This document shows, one piece after another, positions 1-7,818 of a stretch of 44,870 nucleotides of DNA. The notes below the pieces were generated by a model. It saw only the letters and a list, made by a program, of their open reading frames with translations. It searched no databases and was not told where the DNA came from. The stretch's first letter is position 1. The number at the start of each line of letters is the position of its first letter. The DNA is from Holophagaceae bacterium (GTDB lineage Bacteria > Acidobacteriota > Holophagae > Holophagales > Holophagaceae). Where the stretch lies: contig JANXQX010000212.1 of the NCBI GenBank assembly GCA_025353305.1, positions 1-44,870 on the forward strand. The letters run 5' to 3'. The position numbers were made by a program, and so were the translations under genes.

Positions 1-111
1 CGATTTCCCCGCCAGAATGTTTGCCCAGGTGGCCGGGACGCTGTTTCCGCAGGGATTGATGGTGCCCATGCCCGTGATGACGACGCGGCGGCGGTTCGTG
101 TTTGGGCTCAT
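1..111 (-). CDS. fabF: 3-oxoacyl-ACP synthase II, N-terminal fragment cut by window edge
   Basis: Only the first 37 codons are inside the window. They read MSPNTNRRRVVITGMGTINP and continue to a TW..IL.GKS segment, which is the standard N-terminus of KASII condensing enzymes (FabF). FabF elongates acyl-ACP by decarboxylative condensation with malonyl-ACP in type II fatty acid synthesis. A GAGGT ribosome site lies about six bases before the ATG. The gene follows acpP on the same strand, the usual acpP-fabF order, but a terminator-like hairpin and a repeat island separate them, so fabF may also have its own promoter. The catalytic Cys-His-His residues lie outside the window, so FabF rather than another KAS isoform is inferred from context. 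Confidence 0.85.
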   Translation of the reverse strand, partial: MSPNTNRRRVVITGMGTINPCGNSVPATWANILAGKS

Positions 112-131
112 GGCATGCACCTCAAATGATT

Positions 132-219
132 GGCTGTGGGCTGTGGGCGTTGGGCTTTGGGCTGATGGTGGTGTGTTTTCTTTTATTGCCTACCGCCTAC
201 AGCCTACTGCCTACAGCCC
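132..219. repeat. Heptamer-periodic inverted-arm island A (acpP-fabF gap)
   Basis: The left arm (about 132-168) is built from near-repeats of a 7-base unit such as GGCTGTG. The right arm (188-219) is built from 7-base units such as CTACAGC and CTACCGC, the approximate reverse complement. A T-rich spacer joins them. Together they could form a long imperfect hairpin. No ORF is credible here. Confidence 0.7.
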
Positions 220-253
220 AAAAAAAGAGCCGCACCTTGATAACCGGTGCGGC
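219..253 (-). terminator. Rho-independent terminator of acpP
   Basis: On the minus strand an 8-bp stem, GCCGCACC pairing with GGTGCGGC (246-253 with 229-236), is followed by CTC and a run of seven T. It lies 23 bases after the acpP stop and fits an intrinsic terminator. Confidence 0.85.
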
Positions 254-275
254 GCGTGATGGACCCGGGACGGCC

Positions 276-515
276 TCAGCCCTTGTGGTGCTTCTCGATG
301 TAGGCGATCGCATCGCCCACGGTACGGATCTTCTCCTGCTCACTCTCGGGGATCTCAAGGCCGAAGGCTTCTTCGATGGCCATGATGATTTCCACGGTGT
401 CAAGGCTGTCGGCCCCAAGGTCATCCACGAAATTGCTGCCTTCGGTGATGGAATCTTCCGGTTTGGCCAGCTGCTCGGCGATGATCGCGATGACCTTCTT
501 ATGGATTTCTGCCAT
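276..515 (-). CDS. acpP: Acyl carrier protein
   Basis: This 79-residue acidic protein carries growing acyl chains on a phosphopantetheine arm for type II fatty acid synthesis. The attachment serine sits in the hallmark motif GADSLDTVEI at about residues 34-43, and the length matches the ACP family. A strong AGGAG site precedes the ATG. Upstream on the same strand is a TTGGAA / TAGTCT hexamer pair. The gene is followed by its own intrinsic terminator and then fabF. The flanking gene pair and the full-length four-helix ACP sequence leave little doubt. Confidence 0.97.
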   Translation of the reverse strand: MAEIHKKVIAIIAEQLAKPEDSITEGSNFVDDLGADSLDTVEIIMAIEEAFGLEIPESEQEKIRTVGDAIAYIEKHHKG

Positions 516-542
516 TGGGTTCTCCTGGACTTGAACTTGAGG

Positions 543-571
543 AGACTATCACGGCTCGGCATTTGTTCCAA
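543..571 (-). promoter_or_regulatory. Putative sigma-70 promoter of acpP
   Basis: Read on the minus strand, TTGGAA (-35) and TAGTCT (-10) are 17 bases apart and end about 28 bases before the acpP start. Sequence match only. Confidence 0.5.
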
Positions 572-713
572 GTGTGGATCTGGTGGTGCCCGCTGGACAC
601 ACCCTGCGTGGCCGACGCCGAAGGGGGCTTGCCCCCATGTAAGTGCGCCTCGCATTTGTCATCTAGATTTCAACTTATAGTGCGAAGTGCGCTTTGAAGG
701 GTAGGCTTTCTTC

Positions 714-1655
714 ATGCCCCGCGAGCCCCTTATCGAGGAACCTGAAGGTGGATGGCCTTTAGGCTGGGCCTCGTCCCTGAAGGAGTTCGAAGTCCATCTT
801 GCCGTTGAACGGGGACTTGCTCCGAATTCCGTATCGGGATACTTATCGGATCTGCGCTTTCTGGCCGCCTGGGCTTTGGATCGGGAATTGCCGCCCTCGG
901 ATCTGGACCGGAACCGCATCACGGCTTTTCTCGTCACCCAGCACGCGGAAGGCAAGGCCCCCCGCAGCATCGCCCGGCTCTCGTCTGCCCTGCGACAGTT
1001 CCTGATATTCATGCGCCTGGAAGGCGCGAGCGCCGCCGGCCCCGAGGCTGTGGTCAGGCCGCCGCGCCCGCCGCGCATCCTGCCGAAAACCTTGAGCGAA
1101 GCCCAGGTGGATGCTCTGTTGGCGGCTCCGGATTTGAACACACCCATGGGGGTGCGCGATCGGGCATGGATAGAATTGCTGTATGCATCGGGCCTTCGGG
1201 TCACGGAACTGGCCACGCTTTCAGCGCTGAGGGTTTATCTGGATGAAGGCTTCGTCAAGGTCATGGGCAAGGGGCGAAAAGAACGGCTGATCCCCTTCGG
1301 CGATGGCGCCGAGCACTGGATCCGCCGCTGGCTGGCCCTGCGCCCAGGTTTCAAGCCCTCATCCGATGCGCTCTTCGTGGGCAAAGGGGGCGAACCCATG
1401 ACCCGCCAGCACTTCTGGAAAATGTTGAAAGCCTTCGCGGTGCAGGCAGGCATCAGGCGGGAATCCATCAGTCCCCATGTATTGCGACATGCTTTCGCCA
1501 CCCATCTCCTGGACCACGGCGCCGATCTCCGCAGCGTGCAGGCCATGCTCGGCCATGCCGATATCAGCACCACCCAGATCTACACCCACGTTCATCAGGC
1601 CCGGCTGAGGGAATTGTATGACCGCATGCACCCGAGGGGAGGTGGCGAGGGATGA
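714..1655 (+). CDS. xerD: Tyrosine site-specific recombinase, XerD-like
   Basis: The 313-residue protein has an N-terminal SAM-like core-binding domain (about 20-105) and a C-terminal catalytic domain. The catalytic set is visible: Arg162 (SGLRVTEL), His255 and Arg258 (SPHVLRHAFATHLL), His281 (LGHADIS) and the nucleophile Tyr290 (IYTHV). LPKTLSEAQVDALL followed by a GVRDRA segment resembles XerD more than XerC. Xer recombinases resolve chromosome dimers at dif with FtsK. No dif site is visible nearby. The ATG has only a weak AAGGG about 12 bases upstream; a TATAGT at 676-681 could be its -10. The last residues (GGGEG) and the stop are written by the start of a heptamer repeat island. XerC and XerD are hard to tell apart without phylogeny. 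Confidence 0.88.
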   Translation: MPREPLIEEPEGGWPLGWASSLKEFEVHLAVERGLAPNSVSGYLSDLRFLAAWALDRELPPSDLDRNRITAFLVTQHAEGKAPRSIARLSSALRQFLIFMRLEGASAAGPEAVVRPPRPPRILPKTLSEAQVDALLAAPDLNTPMGVRDRAWIELLYASGLRVTELATLSALRVYLDEGFVKVMGKGRKERLIPFGDGAEHWIRRWLALRPGFKPSSDALFVGKGGEPMTRQHFWKMLKAFAVQAGIRRESISPHVLRHAFATHLLDHGADLRSVQAMLGHADISTTQIYTHVHQARLRELYDRMHPRGGGEG

Positions 1656-1776
1656 GGTGTGAGGGACGAGGTTCAGTTCTGATGCGGCCTGCGGGCCGCA
1701 ATTAATTTCAAAGCGCGCCGGAGGCGCCGCCAGACCCCCTCACCCCTCACCCCTCATCCCTCGTACCTCGAACCTG
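1641..1776. repeat. Heptamer-periodic inverted-arm island B (xerD-pstS gap)
   Basis: The left arm (1641-1671) repeats units like GATGAGG, TGTGAGG and GACGAGG every 7 bases. The right arm (about 1736-1776) repeats CCTCACC, CCTCATC and CCTCGTA every 7 bases. Between them lie two mini-hairpins, GCGGCC/GGCCGC (1683-1699) and GCGCC/GGCGC (about 1715-1727). The island begins inside the xerD coding end. Confidence 0.75.
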
Positions 1777-1791
1777 TTACAAGGTTTTTAC
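1774..1791 (+). promoter_or_regulatory. Candidate Pho box upstream of pstS
   Basis: CTGTTAC, then AAGG, then TTTTTAC gives two 7-mers with an 11-base repeat step, the arrangement of PhoB boxes (known consensus CTGTCAT spaced by 4). It lies 57 bases before the pstS start. The second 7-mer is followed by ACGG, as in the similar site before the DUF47-pit pair. Confidence 0.5.
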
Positions 1792-1847
1792 ACGGAATCC
1801 CTCCTCCGTTTCCCCTGCTCCGGGATCGTGGATTCACGGAGGCTTCC

Positions 1848-2696
1848 ATGAAGACCCAATCCCTTTTGCTCAGTGTGATTGCCCTTTCCTTTGCGAGCGT
1901 GGCTGCGCAGGCCCAGACCGTCTCGGTGATGGGTTCCACAGCCCTCGGCCCCATCGTCAAGAAGGCCGCCGAGGAATTCATGAAATCCCATCCGGGCCTC
2001 AATATCGCCGTGAGCGGTGGCGGGTCCATGACCGGCCTGAACCAGGTGGCGGCGGGCGGCTGCACCATCGGCATTTCCGATGTGTACGCCACTGCGGACC
2101 AGGAGAAGGCGGGCGTCAAGAACCACAACATCGTGGTTCAGCCTTTCACCCTCATCGCCCACCCTGGGGTCGGCGTGAAGAACGTGAGCGCCCAGCAGGC
2201 TGAATTCATCTTCACTGGCAAGATCAACAACTGGAAGGAATTGGGTGGCAAGGATCAGAAGATCGTCCGCGTCATCCGGCCCGAATCCAGCGGAACCCGC
2301 GCCGTGCAAAAGAAGGAAGTCCTGCACGACCAGGATTTCAGCAAGGACGTGCTAATCCAGGATTCCACGGGCGCAGTGGTGACCTCCGTTTCCACGACTC
2401 CCGGCGCTGTCTCCTTCGTGGAACTGGAACACCTGGAGAAGAACAAGGCCCGCATCGCCGGCATCGCCTACAACGGTGTGGAATGCTCGAACAATGCGGT
2501 GAAGAATGGCAAGTACCCCATCTTCTCCTTTGGTCATGCCTACATAAACCCCGCCAAACTTACGGACGCCGCCACCCGCAAAGCCGCAGAGGATTTCCTG
2601 GCCTTCATCCTGAGCAAGGAGTTCCAGGAAGGGACGGTGCTCAAGGCCGGCTACCTGCCCGTGAGCTATGTCAAGTCCATGAAGACGCAGCTTTGA
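1848..2696 (+). CDS. pstS: Phosphate ABC transporter, periplasmic phosphate-binding protein
   Basis: The 282-residue protein binds inorganic phosphate in the periplasm and delivers it to PstCA. A signal peptide covers about residues 1-22, with likely cleavage after AQA. The mature protein begins with VSVMGSTALGP and contains SGGGSMTGLNQ and RPESSGTR, the segments that form the phosphate pocket in this family. GGAGG lies just before the ATG. It heads pstS-pstC-pstA-pstB-phoU and follows a Pho-box-like repeat, so induction under phosphate limitation by PhoB is expected. The length is normal and no lipobox cysteine is seen, so it is probably soluble. Confidence 0.95.
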   Translation: MKTQSLLLSVIALSFASVAAQAQTVSVMGSTALGPIVKKAAEEFMKSHPGLNIAVSGGGSMTGLNQVAAGGCTIGISDVYATADQEKAGVKNHNIVVQPFTLIAHPGVGVKNVSAQQAEFIFTGKINNWKELGGKDQKIVRVIRPESSGTRAVQKKEVLHDQDFSKDVLIQDSTGAVVTSVSTTPGAVSFVELEHLEKNKARIAGIAYNGVECSNNAVKNGKYPIFSFGHAYINPAKLTDAATRKAAEDFLAFILSKEFQEGTVLKAGYLPVSYVKSMKTQL

Positions 2697-2717
2697 TCCG
2701 CATTCCCGGATTCGGCT

Positions 2718-2747
2718 CCACCCGGAGGTCCGCAGGCCTCCGGGTGG
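2718..2747 (+). terminator. Hairpin between pstS and pstC
   Basis: CCACCCGGAGG and CCTCCGGGTGG form a perfect 11-bp stem with an 8-base loop. No U-tract follows, so it may act as an RNA stabiliser or partial terminator that keeps pstS transcript more abundant than the permease genes. The role is inferred. Confidence 0.6.
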
Positions 2748-2778
2748 TTGCGTTTGGACCGCCCGGAAATCTGATCCG

Positions 2779-3810
2779 ATGCTCATGTTGAAAGCCATGC
2801 CAAGCACCGCCGGAGATCCGGCGAGGGATGCTGTTCCCGCCACGAAAATGCGGCTCTCCATACACTCCGAAGGGTCCCGAGGGCTTCGATTCCTGCTGGA
2901 CCGCGGGGCCCACTCCGTCTTCCTGGCATGCGCCCTGGTGGTGGTGGCGCTCATCGTGGGCATCCTTGTCTTCCTCTCGCTGCGGGGCTTCGCGGCCTTC
3001 CTGCCCCTGGCTGGTAACACGGGCCGGACACTGAGCTTCGCCGAGGTTTTCCTGTCCACGGAATGGGCGCCTTCTTCCGATAAATTCGGCATCCTCTCCT
3101 TCATGGCAGGCAGCCTCTCAGTCACCATGTTGGCGCTGCTGGTGGCCGCGCCCAGCGGAATCCTCACAGCCGTATTCGTGACGCTCCTGGCTCCGGGCTG
3201 GATGAAAACCCTGATGCGCCAGGTGATGGATCTCCTCGTGGGAATCCCCTCGGTGGTCTACGGCATCTTCGGATTGACCTTCCTGCTTCCGTTGATCAGC
3301 GCCAAATGGCTGAAGGACAGCCCGGCCGCAGGGTTTTTCGCGGCCGCCTGCATCTTGATGGTGATGATCGTCCCCACCATCGTCAGCCTCAGCATGGACG
3401 CTTTCGAAGCCCTGCCCCGCACCCTCGATGAAGGCGCCCTGGCGCTTGGATCAACCCGCTGGCAGAGCATCTGGCGGGTCCTGATCCCCGCCGCCTCGCC
3501 GCGTCTGCTGACGGCGGTCGTGCTTGGCATGGGACGGGCCATCGGCGAGGCCATGGCCGTGCAGATGGTCATCGGCAACAACCCTGCCTGGCTGTCCCTC
3601 ATGCGCGAGGCCACTGACAGAGCCCCCTTGATCCGTTTTCTGTTCACCCCTGCGGCGACCCTCACAACGGAGCTGGTACAGGAACTCCCCAACACCGCGG
3701 CAGGGTCGGCCTGGAACAATGTGCTCTTCGCCATGGGCCTCCTGCTTTTCCTGATGACCATGGGCATCATCCTGGCGACCCGGCGCCTGGGCCAGCGGGG
3801 TGCCGTATGA
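2779..3810 (+). CDS. pstC: Phosphate ABC transporter permease PstC
   Basis: This 343-residue inner-membrane protein forms the phosphate channel with PstA. It has about six hydrophobic segments, the first near residues 50-72, and a periplasmic loop before the core. The permease signature is present: VGIPSVVYGIFGL, then DEGALALGSTRWQSIWRVLI, the EAA-type loop that contacts PstB. The start is uncertain. The first ATG (2779) lacks a good ribosome site, and in-frame ATGs at 2797 and 2848 would give lengths closer to 319-residue E. coli PstC. The gene ends in a 4-base ATGA overlap with pstA, indicating translational coupling. Confidence 0.93.
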   Translation: MLMLKAMPSTAGDPARDAVPATKMRLSIHSEGSRGLRFLLDRGAHSVFLACALVVVALIVGILVFLSLRGFAAFLPLAGNTGRTLSFAEVFLSTEWAPSSDKFGILSFMAGSLSVTMLALLVAAPSGILTAVFVTLLAPGWMKTLMRQVMDLLVGIPSVVYGIFGLTFLLPLISAKWLKDSPAAGFFAAACILMVMIVPTIVSLSMDAFEALPRTLDEGALALGSTRWQSIWRVLIPAASPRLLTAVVLGMGRAIGEAMAVQMVIGNNPAWLSLMREATDRAPLIRFLFTPAATLTTELVQELPNTAAGSAWNNVLFAMGLLLFLMTMGIILATRRLGQRGAV

Positions 3811-4697
3811 ATCTGATGCAGAAACCCCGGATGCGGATGAAACCCCAGGCCCTGGCGCGCTGGACTGATCGCATCATGCGTTGCGTCCTTTGGGTCATCG
3901 CCATTGGGTTCATCGCGGTCCTCCTGATCTTCGTCGGAGCCATCCTCAAACAGGGCTGGCCGGTATTGAACCTCGGCTTCTTCACCAAGATGCCCGAGAG
4001 CCTGGACGCCGGGGGCGGCATCAAACCCGAACTCTTCAACTCCATCTACCTTGTTGCCCTATCGCTGGCCGTATCGCTGCCCACGGGGATCGGCGCGGGG
4101 ATCTACCTGGCCGAATACGCAGGCCAAGGCCGGGTCCTGCGCTTCTTCCGCCTCTGCATCGAGACCCTGGCCGGCACACCCTCCATCGTCCTGGCCCTTT
4201 TCGGCATGATCGTTTTCGTTCAAACCCTGGGCTGGAGTTTTTCACTGCGCGCCGGGGCCATGACTCTTGCCCTTCTGAACATCCCGGTCATCACCCGCGT
4301 CACGGAAATGAGCCTCCGCAGCGTTCCGCCGGACTTGAAGGAAGCCAGCTACGGCTTGGGTGCAACCAAGTTGCAGACCATCCTGAAGGTGCTGCTTCCC
4401 TATTCCGCGACGGGCATCCTCACTGGTGTCGTGCTAGCCGCGGGACGGGCCTTCGGAGAGAGCGCAATTCTCGTCTTCACGGCGGGCACCAACGTCAGTT
4501 CCCGGTTCCCGGATTTCCGCCTCACAGCGCCGGGCGAATCCCTCGCAGTCCACCTTTGGTACGTCACCTCTGACGGAACGCTCCCCGATGCCAGGGAGAT
4601 CGCCGCAGGCACCGCCGCGGCCATGATCCTCGTCCTGCTCATCTTGAATCTGGGAGTCCGGTTCATCGACTACCGCATCCGCAAGCGCACCCGCTGA
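3807..4697 (+). CDS. pstA: Phosphate ABC transporter permease PstA
   Basis: This 296-residue membrane protein is the second phosphate permease subunit. The first membrane segment is at about residues 26-48, and the family core LAGTPSIVLALFGM is followed by the EAA loop EASYGLGATKLQTILKVLL and GRAFGESA. Length and motif order match PstA. The start overlaps the pstC stop by 4 bases, and pstB begins 6 bases after its stop, so the three genes are surely one transcript. Confidence 0.95.
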   Translation: MNLMQKPRMRMKPQALARWTDRIMRCVLWVIAIGFIAVLLIFVGAILKQGWPVLNLGFFTKMPESLDAGGGIKPELFNSIYLVALSLAVSLPTGIGAGIYLAEYAGQGRVLRFFRLCIETLAGTPSIVLALFGMIVFVQTLGWSFSLRAGAMTLALLNIPVITRVTEMSLRSVPPDLKEASYGLGATKLQTILKVLLPYSATGILTGVVLAAGRAFGESAILVFTAGTNVSSRFPDFRLTAPGESLAVHLWYVTSDGTLPDAREIAAGTAAAMILVLLILNLGVRFIDYRIRKRTR

Positions 4698-4703
4698 GGC
4701 CTC

Positions 4704-5486
4704 ATGCCCATCACTGATCACCAAGAACAGAAGCCGGTCAAGCTCAGGGCCAGGAACCTCGATTTCAGCTATGGGGACAAGAAGGTACTGGATGGCATCA
4801 GCATGGACATCTTCGCCGAACAAGCCACCGCCATCATCGGTCCTTCTGGCTGCGGCAAAAGCACTTTCCTGAAATGCTTCAACCGCATCCACGAAGTCAG
4901 TTCGGAGGTACGGGTCGCCGGTGATCTTGAGATCGACGGCGTGGATATCTTCCGCGGCGGCATTCATGAAGTGGAGCTGCGGCGCCGGGTCGGCATGGTG
5001 TTCCAGAAACCCAATCCTTTCCCGAAATCGATCTACGAGAATGTGGTCTTCGGGCCCAAGCTTTTCGGTGTGCGGGACCGAGACATCTTGGACGGGATCG
5101 CCGAGGAGAGCCTGCGGAAAGCTGCGCTTTGGGACGAAGTCAAGGACCGGCTCAAGGAAAGCGCCATGAGCATGAGCGGAGGCCAGCAGCAGCGCCTCTG
5201 CATTGCCAGGGCTCTCGCGGTGAATCCCGAAGTGCTGTTGATGGACGAGCCCTGCTCGGCCCTGGATCCCATCGCCACCGCCAAGATCGAAGAGCTCATT
5301 TTCGAGCTGAAAAAGGAGTTCACGGTTCTCATGGTCACCCACAATATGCAGCAGGCCGCCCGCGTATCGGACTACACAGCCTTCTTCTGGCTGGGCAGAC
5401 TGATCGAGATGGGCCCGACCGAACGCATCTTCACCAATCCGAGGGATCGCATGACCGAGGACTACATTTCAGGGAGGTTCGGCTGA
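4704..5486 (+). CDS. pstB: Phosphate ABC transporter ATPase PstB
   Basis: The 260-residue cytoplasmic ATPase drives phosphate import through PstCA. Walker A is GPSGCGKST at residues 46-54, the signature is MSGGQQQRL near residue 156, and Walker B LLMDEP with the D-loop SALD lies near 176-184. The H-loop histidine is in MVTHNMQQA. The [16 protein letters not shown] stretch and the C-terminal DYISGRFG ending are typical of PstB. The stop overlaps the phoU start by one base (TGATG). Confidence 0.97.
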   Translation: MPITDHQEQKPVKLRARNLDFSYGDKKVLDGISMDIFAEQATAIIGPSGCGKSTFLKCFNRIHEVSSEVRVAGDLEIDGVDIFRGGIHEVELRRRVGMVFQKPNPFPKSIYENVVFGPKLFGVRDRDILDGIAEESLRKAALWDEVKDRLKESAMSMSGGQQQRLCIARALAVNPEVLLMDEPCSALDPIATAKIEELIFELKKEFTVLMVTHNMQQAARVSDYTAFFWLGRLIEMGPTERIFTNPRDRMTEDYISGRFG

Positions 5487-6151
5487 TGGTTCGCCATTTC
5501 GATTCAGAATTGCAGGACCTGCGCGATGGCCTGATGGCCATGGCCGGCCAGGTGGAGGAAATGATCGACCTTTCCCAGGCGGCCGTGAGCGAAGGCTCCT
5601 CCGGCAAAGCCGAAGAAGTGAAAGCCATGGATCGGCTGGTGGACGAACAGGAACTCAAACTTGACCAGGCCTGCATCGATCTGCTGGCCCTGCGTTCGCC
5701 CATCGCCACGGACTTGAGGCTTATCGCATCGAGCCTCAAGATCATTCCCGAGATCGAGCGCATCGGCGACCATTGCTGCAATATCGCCCGCCGGGTGCCC
5801 TACATCCACCCGCCGATTTTGGCGGGAGATGCCCTGGAACGGCTGGCCGGGGAGACTCGCGGCATGGTCAGGCAGGCCGTGGACGCTTTCGTGAATGGCA
5901 ACGCCGAATTGGCCCGCGAAGTCATCGCGGCCGATGACAAAGTGGACGTGCTCTACGTCCAGATCTACAAAGACCTGCTGCGCATCATGCTGGCGGACCC
6001 CCTGTGCATCGAGCGGGCGAGCAATCTGATCATCGTCATCAAGAACTGGGAGCGCATCGCCGACCAGGCCACCAACATCGCCGAGGAGGTGCTGTTCATC
6101 CTGGAAGGCGTGAATGTGAAACACCCCTATTTACATCAGCCTGAGGGCTGA
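5486..6151 (+). CDS. phoU: Phosphate signalling protein PhoU
   Basis: The 221-residue all-helical protein links PstSCAB to the phosphate regulon and represses it when phosphate is plentiful. It begins [17 protein letters not shown] and has the two PhoU three-helix repeats, each with a metal-binding E/D-rich helix: EIERIGDHCCNIA near residues 90-102, and NWERIADQATNIAEEV near 190-205. The ATG overlaps the pstB stop by one base, with AGGGAGG upstream inside pstB. The last codons (QPEG) run into a heptamer repeat island. Normal length for the family. Confidence 0.95.
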   Translation: MVRHFDSELQDLRDGLMAMAGQVEEMIDLSQAAVSEGSSGKAEEVKAMDRLVDEQELKLDQACIDLLALRSPIATDLRLIASSLKIIPEIERIGDHCCNIARRVPYIHPPILAGDALERLAGETRGMVRQAVDAFVNGNAELAREVIAADDKVDVLYVQIYKDLLRIMLADPLCIERASNLIIVIKNWERIADQATNIAEEVLFILEGVNVKHPYLHQPEG

Positions 6152-6187
6152 AGGCTGTGGGCAATAGGCTTTAGGCGGTAGGGTAAT
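6140..6187. repeat. Heptamer-periodic island C (phoU-phoB gap)
   Basis: From inside the last phoU codons the sequence runs in exact 7-base steps with units such as AGGCTGT, GGGCAAT, AGGCTTT and AGGCGGT. A small hairpin CAGCC/GGGCTG lies at its start. Unlike the other islands, no opposite arm is seen. Confidence 0.65.
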
Positions 6188-6241
6188 TCAGGCACCCAAG
6201 ACGCACCAACAGACTTCGAATCGCACATCGAAAGGTTTCCG

Positions 6242-6952
6242 ATGCCCCATCTTTTATTGCTGGAAGACGACCCTGACATCCGCCTGGGGATGGAGCAGCA
6301 TCTTCAGCGGGAGGGCTTCACAGTCAGCGCGTTCGAAAACGGCAAGGACGCCCTGCGGCTCCTCCAACAAACATCGATTGGCCAGTCGGCCAAACTGGAC
6401 GTGGTCCTGTTGGACCTGTCCCTGCCCGATATGGATGGGCTCGATGTGCTCCGCACCATCCGCAACACCCCCGCGCTCCGTTCGCTTCCCGTGGTGCTGG
6501 TGACAGCCCGTTCGGAGGAGATTGACCGCGTGCTGGGCCTGGAATTGGGCGCGGACGACTATATTTCCAAACCTTTTTCCACGCGGGAATTGCTGGCGCG
6601 CATTCGCGCCATCCTACGCCGCGCCAGCTTTCTCGACGAGACCGTCAAAGGCCAGATGCTCGCCTTCGGGCCCATCTCGGTGGACCTGGACATGCATGTG
6701 GCCCGTTTGAATGGCGAATCCCTGGACTTCACCCGCCGGGAATTTGAACTGCTGGCCTACTTCCTTAAAAATCCCCGTCGTGTGCTCAGCCGTGAAAAGA
6801 TTCTCCAGCAGGTCTGGAGCCTCGAGTACCTGGGCGAAAGCCGCACCATCGACGCGCATGTGCGCAGGGTTCGCGCTAAGCTCGGCGACGCGGCCAGCCT
6901 GATCGAGACTGTGGTTGGCGTGGGCTACCGGTTAGGCAGCGTGGACGCTTGA
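6242..6952 (+). CDS. phoB: OmpR/PhoB-family response regulator
   Basis: The 236-residue regulator has an N-terminal receiver domain with acidic pocket Asp9-Asp10, phosphoacceptor Asp58 (VVLLDLSLPD), Thr88 (LVTARS) and Lys110 (DDYISKPF). A C-terminal winged-helix DNA-binding domain follows (about 140-232) with the SREKILQQVW and RTIDAHVRRVRAKLG segments. Its position after pstSCAB-phoU makes PhoB the best assignment, but the OmpR family is large and no PhoR-type kinase is present in the window. It is separated from phoU by 90 bases and a repeat island, so it may be expressed separately. The partner kinase must be encoded elsewhere. Confidence 0.85.
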   Translation: MPHLLLLEDDPDIRLGMEQHLQREGFTVSAFENGKDALRLLQQTSIGQSAKLDVVLLDLSLPDMDGLDVLRTIRNTPALRSLPVVLVTARSEEIDRVLGLELGADDYISKPFSTRELLARIRAILRRASFLDETVKGQMLAFGPISVDLDMHVARLNGESLDFTRREFELLAYFLKNPRRVLSREKILQQVWSLEYLGESRTIDAHVRRVRAKLGDAASLIETVVGVGYRLGSVDA

Positions 6953-6953
6953 A

Positions 6954-7085
6954 GGGGGCTGTGGGCGGTAGGCTGTGGGCTCTGAGCAAGGGGCTTTGAG
7001 CTTTTGGCTCCTCATGGCAGGTAGAACTTGGGATTCGAGACGAAGCCCCTGGGCCTACCGCCCACAGCCTAGAGCCTAGCGCCTG
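6954..7085. repeat. Heptamer-periodic inverted-arm island D (phoB-DUF47 gap)
   Basis: The left arm (6954-7010) uses 7-base units such as GTGGGCG, GTAGGCT and GTGGGCT. The right arm (7045-7085) uses units such as CCTACCG, CCCACAG and CCTAGAG. A 16-base perfect inverted repeat, GCTGTGGGCGGTAGGC at 6958-6973 against 7053-7068, joins the arms. Eight T follow at 7086-7093, so the structure could terminate phoB transcription. Confidence 0.8.
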
Positions 7086-7101
7086 TTTTTTTTATACTTC
7101 T

Positions 7102-7123
7102 TTGTTCCATTCTATTCACACGG
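7102..7123 (+). promoter_or_regulatory. Candidate Pho box upstream of DUF47-pit
   Basis: TTGTTCC, ATTC, TATTCAC, ACGG repeats the 7+4+7+4 layout of the site before pstS and matches it at 15 of 22 positions, including the shared AC-ACGG end. It lies 34 bases before the DUF47 start. Assigned by comparison only. Confidence 0.4.
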
Positions 7124-7157
7124 CAAACTAGATGTGTTTGCTTGGGATGGAGAACCG

Positions 7158-7805
7158 ATGAGCCTGAATGCGGTAATGCGTTGGTTGAAGCCAAGAGAAA
7201 TGGTGTTCTTCGACCTGTTGGATGAATCCGCCGCCAATGTACTGGCTTCGGCCCAATTTTTCGACCAGGGCCTGCGTGCTGGCAACTCATCCACCTGGGC
7301 CGACCTCCGGCGGGAAATGAAGGAGCTGGAACATAAGGGCGATGAACTCACCCACGACATCCTGGACCGGTTGAATCTGACTTTCGTGACCCCCCTTGAG
7401 CGTGAAGACATCATGGAACTGGCTCATGCCCTTGACGATGTCGTGGACAAGCTGGATGCGGTGGCGGAGCGCTTTGTGCTCTACCGGATCGAGCATGTGC
7501 TTCCGGCCGCCATGGAGCTCAGCAACCTAGCGGTGGAGGGCGCCTTGGAGTTGGTGGTGCTCATCAGAAGCCTCCGCACCATGTCGGACGGTAAAGAGAT
7601 CAGCCGCCGCATCCGCCACGTCCACACCCTGGAAAACAAGGCGGACTCCGTCTACCACGCTGCCTTGGCCCAGATCTTCGAAGACCCGAAGGATCCCATT
7701 CTGCTGATCAAGTGGAAGGAGATTCTCGACATCCTTGAGGAAGCCACGGATGACATCAAGCTGGTAGCGCAGGTGGTCGGCAGCACCATGATGAAGAACG
7801 CCTGA
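7158..7805 (+). CDS. DUF47 family PhoU-like protein
   Basis: This 215-residue helical protein is of the DUF47/PhoU-like type that commonly sits beside Pit transporters and is thought to modulate them. It contains REMVFFDLLDESAAN near the start and the paired acidic helix LEHKGDELTHDILDRL, followed by PLEREDIMELAHALDDVVD, both typical of DUF47. I chose ATG 7158 because GGAGA lies five bases upstream; an upstream GTG at 7134 would add eight residues. The pit gene starts 13 bases after its stop, so the two form an operon. A candidate Pho box precedes the pair. Confidence 0.88.
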   Translation: MSLNAVMRWLKPREMVFFDLLDESAANVLASAQFFDQGLRAGNSSTWADLRREMKELEHKGDELTHDILDRLNLTFVTPLEREDIMELAHALDDVVDKLDAVAERFVLYRIEHVLPAAMELSNLAVEGALELVVLIRSLRTMSDGKEISRRIRHVHTLENKADSVYHAALAQIFEDPKDPILLIKWKEILDILEEATDDIKLVAQVVGSTMMKNA

Positions 7806-7818
7806 GGATACGGACCCA

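Noticed and set aside
132..219. Heptamer islands as CRISPR arrays
   Set aside because: The repeat step is 7 bases with no unique spacers and no cas genes in the window.
623..636. GGGGGCTTGCCCCC hairpin in the acpP-xerD gap
   Set aside because: Short, with no T-run on either side; too little to call a terminator or element.
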